From: Nitrospirota bacterium
Lineage (GTDB): Bacteria; Nitrospirota; Thermodesulfovibrionia; UBA6902
Length of the DNA: 40,576 nt
Assembly (NCBI GenBank): GCA_016215115.1
Contig: JACRLN010000042.1
Coordinates: 1 to 40,576, forward strand
Direction of reading: 5' to 3'
Part shown: piece after piece, positions 34,936 to 40,576 of the stretch
How the letters are laid out: each line of letters starts with the position of its first letter
How positions within the stretch are numbered: position 1 is the first letter of the stretch
Made by a program: the position numbers and the translations under genes
Notes under the pieces: generated by a model
Database searches by the model: none
What the model was told of the DNA's origin: nothing
What the model saw: only the letters and a program-made list of their open reading frames with translations

Positions 34936-35223
34936 ACAATGATTCAATATAACCCTAAGTAACAGACTCCGGGACTTTGGTTCCAACGCTGCATTATTTA
35001 AAACACCTGAGCGTGGAGCTTTCTTCCTAGATCCCCTTTTTCTTCCATCAATCATTCGTATCATTTCGATCAGGTGTATAGGCAGTAGGTTGCAGTTTTC
35101 AATTTGCATTAATCGCATTAACCAATATCCGCCGTTCTATTTGCGATGATAGACATGAGACGTCTGCTTTTAACAAATGGAAACAAGACGTTCGAATTCA
35201 ATGAATTGGGGAAAGGAGAATAC

Positions 35224-36243
35224 ATGGCTGAAAAAAGGAATTTAGTAAAAAAGAATGACTACAAGAAATTTCTGGGCAGGTTAAAAGATGAGATTATAAC
35301 TGCAAGGCAGAAGGCATACAAGACAGTTAACAGGCAATTAGTTGAATTGTACCTCAGCATAGGAGAAAGCATTTATGAAAAAGTTGAAGTTTCCAACTGG
35401 GGACAGGGCATCGTGGAAACTCTGTCACAAGACCTTCAGAAAGAGTTCCCTGATATGAAGGGATTTTCGAGTAGAAATTTATGGGAGATGAAGAAAATAT
35501 TTGAAACATACAAAGATAATCAAAAACTGCAACCACTGGTTGCAGAATTATCCTGGTCTCATAATTTAGTGATAGTACATCAAACTGATTCTTTGGAGGA
35601 AAAAGATTTTTATTTAAGAACCTGCATAAATGAACGATGGTCCCGCCGTGAACTTGAAAGGCAGATCAATGCCTCACTCTATGAACGGTTTATGCTCTCC
35701 AGAAAGACCGATAAGTTAGTCCCACACTCAAAAGAAAAGAACCTGATGACTCACTTGAAGGATGAGTATATTTTTGACTTCCTTGGATTAAAAGATTGTT
35801 TTGCGGAGCATGATCTGCGGCGGGCAATCGTTACGAACCTGAAAGAGTTCTTTCTTGAGTTCAGCAGCTATCTGGCCTTCGTCGGTGAAGAATACAAAAT
35901 AACAGTCGGCAACGAGGACTACAATGTTGACCTTTTGTTTTATCACAGACAATATAGATGTCTCGTAGCAATAGAGTTGAAGATCGGCAAGTTTAAACCT
36001 GAGTATGCAGGCAAGATGCAGTTTTATCTGGATGCGCTTGATGAGAAGCTTAAGCTCGATGAAGAAAACCCGTCCGTGGGTTTAATCCTCTGTAAATCAA
36101 AGGATGAAGATGTTGTTCGTATAGCCATAAGTAAGGCCTTGACCTCTGTTAAGGTTGCTACATATAAAACAAAAATTATTGACAGGAAATTATTAAAGAG
36201 CAAACTGCATTCACTGCCATGGGTTGGGGAAGGGATGCAATAA
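35224..36243 (+). CDS. YhcG/DUF1016-family PD-(D/E)XK nuclease
   Basis: A 339-aa protein. The N-terminal DUF1016 helical domain (about 10-165) contains YLSIGESIYEKVEVSNWGQG, FSSRNLWEMKKIFETY and LSWSHNLVIV. The C-terminal nuclease domain has the core YNVDLLFYHRQYRCLVAIELKIG (D ... E-x-K), followed by GKMQFYLDALDE and SVGLILCKSKDE. The family is common in restriction and mobile-element clusters and likely cuts nucleic acid. The ATG at 35224 follows AAAGGAG; a longer frame from 35146 lacks support. It is the last gene of the restriction block and is separated from the preceding small gene by 288 bases. Confidence 0.9.
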   Translation: MAEKRNLVKKNDYKKFLGRLKDEIITARQKAYKTVNRQLVELYLSIGESIYEKVEVSNWGQGIVETLSQDLQKEFPDMKGFSSRNLWEMKKIFETYKDNQKLQPLVAELSWSHNLVIVHQTDSLEEKDFYLRTCINERWSRRELERQINASLYERFMLSRKTDKLVPHSKEKNLMTHLKDEYIFDFLGLKDCFAEHDLRRAIVTNLKEFFLEFSSYLAFVGEEYKITVGNEDYNVDLLFYHRQYRCLVAIELKIGKFKPEYAGKMQFYLDALDEKLKLDEENPSVGLILCKSKDEDVVRIAISKALTSVKVATYKTKIIDRKLLKSKLHSLPWVGEGMQ

Positions 36244-36372
36244 TGTTCATTTAGGACGCCCAGTTTCAACCGCATCTCCTTCTCATCCCATAAATTTAAA
36301 GAAAACGACTTGAGGCTTTCTGTTCCAATGGTTGCTGAAATGAAAGGCTGTGGAAGAATTTCTATGGAAAGC

Positions 36373-38181
36373 CTACCCCTTCACCCTCGGTCTTTTATTC
36401 GCCTCAAGGACTCTCTTTCTGAGTCTGATGGACTGGGGTGTTATTTCGACAAGTTCATCTTCTTTGATGAATTCTATCGCCTGTTCGAGATTCAGGAGCT
36501 TCGGCGGGATCAGCATCAGCGCTTCGTCAGTTCCTGATGCACGCATGTTGGTTTGCTTCTTTTCTTTTGTAACATTGACGTCCAGATCGCTTTCCCTCGA
36601 ATTTTCGCCGATGATCATCCCTTCATAAACAGGCATATTTTCTTTAATCAACAATGTGCCTCTTGGCTGTAAGTGAAAGAGCGCATAGGTGGTTGATTTC
36701 CCCCCTCTATCAGATACAAGCACTCCCGTCTGCCGCTTTGACATATGCCCGTGCCACGGCTCATATCCGTCAAAAAGGTGATTGAGAAGTCCTGTGCCTC
36801 TTGTGTCTGTAAGAAACTGCGACCTGAAACCGATTAAGCCCCTTGACGGTATCCTGAATTCAAGCCTCACCCTGCCGTTTCCGTTGTTCTGCATCTTCTG
36901 CATCCGGCCCTTTCTCATCCCGACCTGCTGTGTCACCACTCCGACAAAATCCTCCGGCACGTCTATCACGAGCAGTTCCATAGGCTCATGCAAGACGTCG
37001 TTAATCTTTTTTGTTATCGTCTCAGGCATTGAAACAGAAAGCTCATATCCCTCGCGCCTCATCATCTCAACAAGGATCGCAAGCTGCAATTCCCCGCGCC
37101 CCATTACATTAAACGAGTCCGCGGCGCCGTCAAAATCGACCTTTATAGAAACATTGTAAAGGAGTTCCTTTTCCAATCTTTCCCTGAGATTTCTTGACGT
37201 CACATATTTGCCTTCTTTGCCGGCAAAAGGTGAGTTGTTAATGGAAAACACTATTGAAATGGTCGGCTCGTCAACCTTTATCCTCGGCAAAGGTTTAGGA
37301 TTTTCCACGTCAGTAATCGTGTCGCCTATGTTTATCCCTTCAATGCCTGCAAGGGCCACAATGTCGCCGGCAGACACTTCCTTTGCATCAATACGCTCAA
37401 GCCCCTGAAATGTATAAATGGTTGTAATCTTTCGCTTTAATGCCTCCCCGTTGCTGTTTATCATGGCCACCGTGTCGCCTATCTTCACTGTTCCGGAAAA
37501 TATCCTTCCTATGGCGAGCCTGCCGACATAGTCGTTATAGTCTATGTTTGTAACAAGGTATTGAAGAACGCCGTTACCGTCGCCGTCAGGCGCAGGGACT
37601 GTTTTCAGGATAACGTCAAACAGAGGCATTAAATCCTCTGATTTATCATTCATATCAAGTTTGGCAATTCCCACTTTTGCATTTGTATAAACAATAGGGA
37701 ATTCGAGCTGATCTTCTGTCGCGTCAAGGTCAATGAACAGGTCATACACTTCATTTAGAACTTCCTGAATCCTTGCATCAGGCCTGTCAATCTTGTTTAT
37801 CACAAGGACCGGCGGAAGATTGAGCTCCAGTGCCTTTCTCAGCACGAATCTTGTCTGGGGCAGCGGCCCTTCAGAAGAATCAACAAGGAGCAGCACCCCG
37901 TCGACCATCTTCATTATCCTCTCCACCTCGCCGCCGAAATCCGCATGGCCGGGTGTGTCCAGGATATTTATCTTTACGCCGTTGTATTCGACGGCAGTAT
38001 TCTTCGCCATTATGGTGATACCTTTTTCCCTCTCAAGATCATTACTGTCCATGACCCTCTCCTGCACCCTCTCATTGTCCCGGTAGATTCCCGCCTGTTT
38101 CAGCATGCAGTCCACAAGGGTTGTCTTGCCGTGATCGACATGGGCAATAATTGCAATGTTCCTTAAATCTTCTCGCTTCAT
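36373..38181 (-). CDS. typA: ribosome-associated GTPase TypA/BipA
   Basis: A 602-aa translational GTPase related to EF-G, acting on the ribosome during stress or low-temperature growth. G1 is [15 protein letters not shown]2 is the GITIMAKN region, G3 is [15 protein letters not shown], and G4 is NKIDRPDA. These are followed by beta-barrel domain II and the EF-G-like domains III and V, then the TypA-specific C-terminal domain with [20 protein letters not shown]. Length is typical. It is convergent with the YhcG gene and marks the return to core genome. Confidence 0.97.
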   Translation of the reverse strand: MKREDLRNIAIIAHVDHGKTTLVDCMLKQAGIYRDNERVQERVMDSNDLEREKGITIMAKNTAVEYNGVKINILDTPGHADFGGEVERIMKMVDGVLLLVDSSEGPLPQTRFVLRKALELNLPPVLVINKIDRPDARIQEVLNEVYDLFIDLDATEDQLEFPIVYTNAKVGIAKLDMNDKSEDLMPLFDVILKTVPAPDGDGNGVLQYLVTNIDYNDYVGRLAIGRIFSGTVKIGDTVAMINSNGEALKRKITTIYTFQGLERIDAKEVSAGDIVALAGIEGINIGDTITDVENPKPLPRIKVDEPTISIVFSINNSPFAGKEGKYVTSRNLRERLEKELLYNVSIKVDFDGAADSFNVMGRGELQLAILVEMMRREGYELSVSMPETITKKINDVLHEPMELLVIDVPEDFVGVVTQQVGMRKGRMQKMQNNGNGRVRLEFRIPSRGLIGFRSQFLTDTRGTGLLNHLFDGYEPWHGHMSKRQTGVLVSDRGGKSTTYALFHLQPRGTLLIKENMPVYEGMIIGENSRESDLDVNVTKEKKQTNMRASGTDEALMLIPPKLLNLEQAIEFIKEDELVEITPQSIRLRKRVLEANKRPRVKG

Positions 38182-38521
38182 AAAACCTCTTTCATAAGAA
38201 AAGCTGTCAGCTATCAGCGATCAGTTGAAAAACTAATAACTGAAAACTTATTCTGTCTTTCAGCTTTTGATTAACTGTTTACCCTTCACCAGACAATTCA
38301 CTACTGCATTTTTCAAGATTATTGAAGAACGTGAAGCAGGAAACGTCGCGGTTATAGACGGTGTAACATTATTATAAACTATTCGTACAAGATAATACTA
38401 TCCCCAACAATACAATCCCTTGACCTCTGCAATTAATCTGCTATACTTCCAATTATAATTGCCTGTTCCTTTACATGGAGACGCTTCGTTACCCACACCA
38501 ATAATTCTAAAGAGAAACACA
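38182..38521. other. typA-PAS intergenic region
   Basis: 340 bases. Arms AAAAGCTG and CAGCTTTT near 38200-38270 form a long-range inverted repeat upstream of typA. A plus-strand frame at 38315-38377 reads IIEEREAGNVAVID before a stop, resembling the opening strand of a STAS (anti-anti-sigma) domain, so a decayed gene is possible. A promoter for the next gene lies at 38420-38447. Confidence 0.4.
38420..38447 (+). promoter_or_regulatory. candidate promoter of the PAS-PilZ gene
   Basis: TTGACC (38420-38425) and TATACT (38442-38447) are separated by 16 bases, about 75 bases upstream of the ATG at 38522. Both hexamers are near consensus. Confidence 0.5.
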
Positions 38522-39658
38522 ATGAGCAAAAAGGTCTCAGATACAGATGAAGCTGGTAACATCATGGAAAGTGAGGAGAAGTATCGCATTTTGTTTCAAA
38601 ACGCAATGGATGCAATCTTCCTCATTGACCCTGTGACACTGAAGATCTCAGACTGTAATCAAAAGGCATCCGAACTCAGCGGGTATGCCATAAGAACGCT
38701 CAGGAACATGAACATCAGGGACCTTCATCCGGAAGAAGAGCAGGATGTGGTGAAAACAATTTTTCATAAGGCCTCGGAGATGGGCACGCTCTCGGGTATA
38801 TGCGGGATTAACCTCTTCCGTAACAATGGGGTCCATATCCCCGTTGAGCTCAACCTCAGGACCCTGCATATCAGAGAAAAAGATTATTTTCTCTGTTCTG
38901 TCCGGGATATCGCGAGACAAAAAGAGAAGGAAGAGAAGCTCTGGAATGAACGTGAAAGATTAATCAATATCCTCGATTCAGTAGAAGACGGCATATATAT
39001 CGTCAATCAAAAGTATGATATCGAATATGTTAACTCCCTGCTACTGCAGGAATTTGGGCCTGTTGAAAAACGCAAATGTTATGAATACCTCAACAAAAGA
39101 AAAGAGATATGTCCCTGGTGTAATAATAAAAAAGTTTTTACGGGAAAAAAAGTGCGCTGGGAATGGACCCGGCCTAAAACAGAGAAGACATATGACATAA
39201 TTGATATTCCCCTGAAAAACCCTGACGGAAGTATTTCAAAACTGTCAATACTTCACAACATAACCGAACTCAAAAAAGCAGAGGAGGCGCTCCGTGACAG
39301 CGAAGAGCGTTTTCGTACATCAAAGACTGAACAGATGGAAAGAAGGCTGCATACACGTTATAGCAATATCAATGAATGCCCGGTATCGTTTGAAAACGCA
39401 GACACAATCAGGATAAAAGATATAAGTTCCGGCGGAGTATGTCTGAAAACTCAAAGGGAATTAGATGTTAATAGTATTCACACAATAAAGATGCGCCCGC
39501 CCATGAATGGTGAAATTAAGAGAAAGAGTTTGGTAGTCTGGTCTTCTTTGAAAGAAGCAGATGCTGATTTATATAGATATGAATCCGGCCTGAAATTTAT
39601 CGAAACAGATGACAGTTTAAAGAGATCTATGGAAAAATTCATCAGCAATCTCACCTGA
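38522..39658 (+). CDS. PAS-PAS-PilZ signalling protein
   Basis: A 378-aa cytoplasmic protein. The first PAS domain (about 20-130) opens EKYRILFQNAMDAIFLID. The second (about 145-260) opens NILDSVEDGIYIVNQKYDIE and contains a Cys cluster (RKCYEYLNKRKEICPWC) that could bind metal or sense redox. A short coiled linker is followed by a C-terminal PilZ domain (about 290-378) with RRLHTRY and DISSGGVCL, the c-di-GMP-binding motifs. No kinase or GGDEF domain is present, so it probably couples a ligand or redox signal to c-di-GMP reading. The ATG at 38522 removes a spurious 21-residue extension. Confidence 0.85.
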   Translation: MSKKVSDTDEAGNIMESEEKYRILFQNAMDAIFLIDPVTLKISDCNQKASELSGYAIRTLRNMNIRDLHPEEEQDVVKTIFHKASEMGTLSGICGINLFRNNGVHIPVELNLRTLHIREKDYFLCSVRDIARQKEKEEKLWNERERLINILDSVEDGIYIVNQKYDIEYVNSLLLQEFGPVEKRKCYEYLNKRKEICPWCNNKKVFTGKKVRWEWTRPKTEKTYDIIDIPLKNPDGSISKLSILHNITELKKAEEALRDSEERFRTSKTEQMERRLHTRYSNINECPVSFENADTIRIKDISSGGVCLKTQRELDVNSIHTIKMRPPMNGEIKRKSLVVWSSLKEADADLYRYESGLKFIETDDSLKRSMEKFISNLT

Positions 39659-39662
39659 ACAG

Positions 39663-39772
39663 TAATCCCTCAGTTGCGGGTGGCAATAATTGTTTAAAGC
39701 GTGTCATCCCCGCTTAACAGATTGCGGGAATGACAATCCAAATAGTTTTTTGTCGCCCATAACAAGTCTGAA
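39663..39772. repeat. shortened MITE copy after the PAS-PilZ gene
   Basis: In reverse orientation to the element at 147-312, it matches that element's two outer thirds but lacks about 55 bases of the core, leaving one hairpin (GTCATCCCCGC ... GCGGGAATGAC). Its outer end is TAATCCCTCAGTTGCGGG; the inner end is eroded. It starts 4 bases after the PAS-PilZ stop, so it may serve as that gene's terminator. Confidence 0.7.
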
Positions 39773-39879
39773 TGACAAATTAATAACCAAAGGGTAGCCA
39801 ATTGACAGTCGTTGTTGTTAATATTTGAAATAGACTATGCAACAATTATATAAAGCTGTACTGATTTAGAGGAGACAAT

Positions 39880-40443
39880 TTGACCGACAAAGACAAGGCA
39901 AAGGATCATCTTATAGAAGAGCTGACAAAGAATACAAACAAACTTAAACAGGATATTTATATTCAGGAACGGGTTCAGGAAATCCTCATCAAAGCCAAAA
40001 ATGAGTGGGAACAGACCTTTGACGCAATCCCTGATATCGTCGTTATTATAGACAGTCAACTCAGGATTATAAAAGCCAACAGGAAATTAGCCGAAAAATT
40101 GGGAGTTAAACGCGATGACCTGATTGGCAAATTCTGCTATAACGTTATTCATGGCACAGAGGAGCCCCCGTCATACTGTCCTCATGGTAAAACTTTAGCT
40201 TCCGGTAAAGAACATACAGGAGAAATATATGAAGACAAATTAAAAGGTCATTACCTTTTCAGCTCTACCCCTTTGCATGACGATAAGGGAGAGTTTAAAG
40301 GTGTTTTAGAAATAGCCCGTGATGTAAGCGAGCAAAAGCTGGCAGAAGAAGCGCTTAAGCAAAGTGACGCAAAGGCAAAGGCAATATCTGATTCTTCAAT
40401 AGACGCCATTATCGTTATTGACGGAAAGGGAGTAATTACGTAA
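39880..40443 (+). pseudogene. PAS-domain sensor gene truncated by IS-like element
   Basis: Starts at a TTG with AGAGGAG about 6 bases upstream (MTDKDKAKDHLIEEL). A coiled N-terminus (1-45) leads to a complete PAS domain (about 45-150: FDAIPDIVVIIDSQLRIIKA ... VLEIARDVSEQKLAEEAL) and then the start of a second one (DSSIDAIIVIDGKGVIT). The frame then runs straight into the end of the IS-like repeat, whose first bases supply the stop codon. The lost part was probably a histidine kinase or other output domain. Cys residues in YNVIHGTEEPPSYCPHGKT suggest a haem or metal-type PAS subclass, though this is uncertain. Confidence 0.8.
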
Positions 40444-40576
40444 CCCTTCAGTGAAAGGTGGAAGCAACACGCCTCAGATGTTATTTTTTGAATCAGGGCG
40501 GTTTCTTCTTTTTAAGGAGGTGGGGTATCTTTATGGAACAAGAGGGGGGAAGGATCAAGGGTAATGTCCTTGGATA
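40440..40576 (+). mobile_element. IS-like element end, right copy (partial)
   Basis: An exact inverted copy of 3-139. The tip GTAACCCTTCAGTGAAAGG abuts the interrupted PAS gene. Inside it are an AAGGAGG and outward-reading ATGs at 40533 (the frame meets a stop if the left copy's next bases apply) and near 40565 (open to the edge). The element is cut by the window end, so its length, far end and target duplication cannot be seen. Confidence 0.7.

Noticed and set aside
34924-35118. A 64-codon minus-strand frame between the small genes and the YhcG gene
   Set aside because: No family resemblance and it overlaps the end of the preceding plus-strand gene; a long-loop inverted repeat (ACACCTGA/TCAGGTGT) is there, but nothing firm.
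35146-35223. Upstream extension of the YhcG-type gene
   Set aside because: The ATG at 35224 has a strong AAAGGAG and matches the family's start; the extension has no signal.
40533-40576. Transposase start MEQEGGRIKGNVLG at the right IS-like end
   Set aside because: The matching left copy shows that the next codon is TAG, so this frame is only 14 codons; another frame may be the real start.

Overview
This window looks like a contig from a free-living Gram-negative anaerobe or microaerobe. The gene set fits Nitrospirota (Thermodesulfovibrionia-like) or Desulfobacterota best, but no ribosomal RNA or other marker settles it. Pointers are a RACo-like 2Fe-2S/ASKHA corrinoid-activation protein next to hemB, a bacteriohemerythrin, an oxalate/formate-type transporter, PilZ (cyclic-di-GMP) proteins, and 28-bp GTAGGGGC...GCCCCTAC palindromes. 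There are no rRNA or tRNA genes and no CRISPR array that I can see.

Layout. The first and last ~137 bases are the same sequence in opposite orientation: the outward-reading ends of one repeated, IS-like element. The left copy lies beside a MITE-like repeat at the 3' end of phoU, and the right copy cuts off a PAS-domain sensor gene. From 313 to 4604 (minus strand) lies the phosphate operon pstS-pstC-pstA-pstB-phoU with a PhoB-box array upstream. From 14408 to 16836 (minus strand) lie phoR and phoB. All seven genes read the same way, so this looks like a phoBR-pstSCAB-phoU locus split by about 9.8 kb of extra DNA.

The inserted stretch (about 4.7-14.4 kb) carries a bacteriohemerythrin and then an accessory, defence- or toxin-like island. 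It holds a two-TM GNAT-like protein, a minimal nucleotidyltransferase with a coiled-coil partner, a zinc-ribbon/HEPN/RES-type protein, a two-gene operon of an unknown 529-aa protein and a 901-aa double-HKD (phospholipase D-like) protein, a decayed RES toxin fragment, and a MITE-like repeat. The PLD operon and the nucleotidyltransferase pair are the best candidates for an undescribed system.

From 17 to 30 kb the content is mostly housekeeping: an archaeal-type alanine aminotransferase, a FolD paralogue lacking key catalytic residues, an RmlD/SDR-type reductase, a YrfG-type nucleotidase, PilZ, Rho, HemB, the RACo-like protein, glycogen phosphorylase and an OFA-family transporter.

From 30.2 to 36.2 kb is a second accessory block: a LexA-type self-cleaving repressor with its own promoter and operator, a 57-aa protein, an adenine methyltransferase with an N-terminal PD-(D/E)XK nuclease domain, an HsdS with two near-repeated halves, two small genes and a YhcG/DUF1016 nuclease. 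No HsdR is present, so the methylase-nuclease fusion plus HsdS resembles a BcgI-like restriction-modification system, possibly under LexA control. The window closes with typA/bipA, a PAS-PAS-PilZ protein, a shortened MITE copy and the truncated PAS gene.
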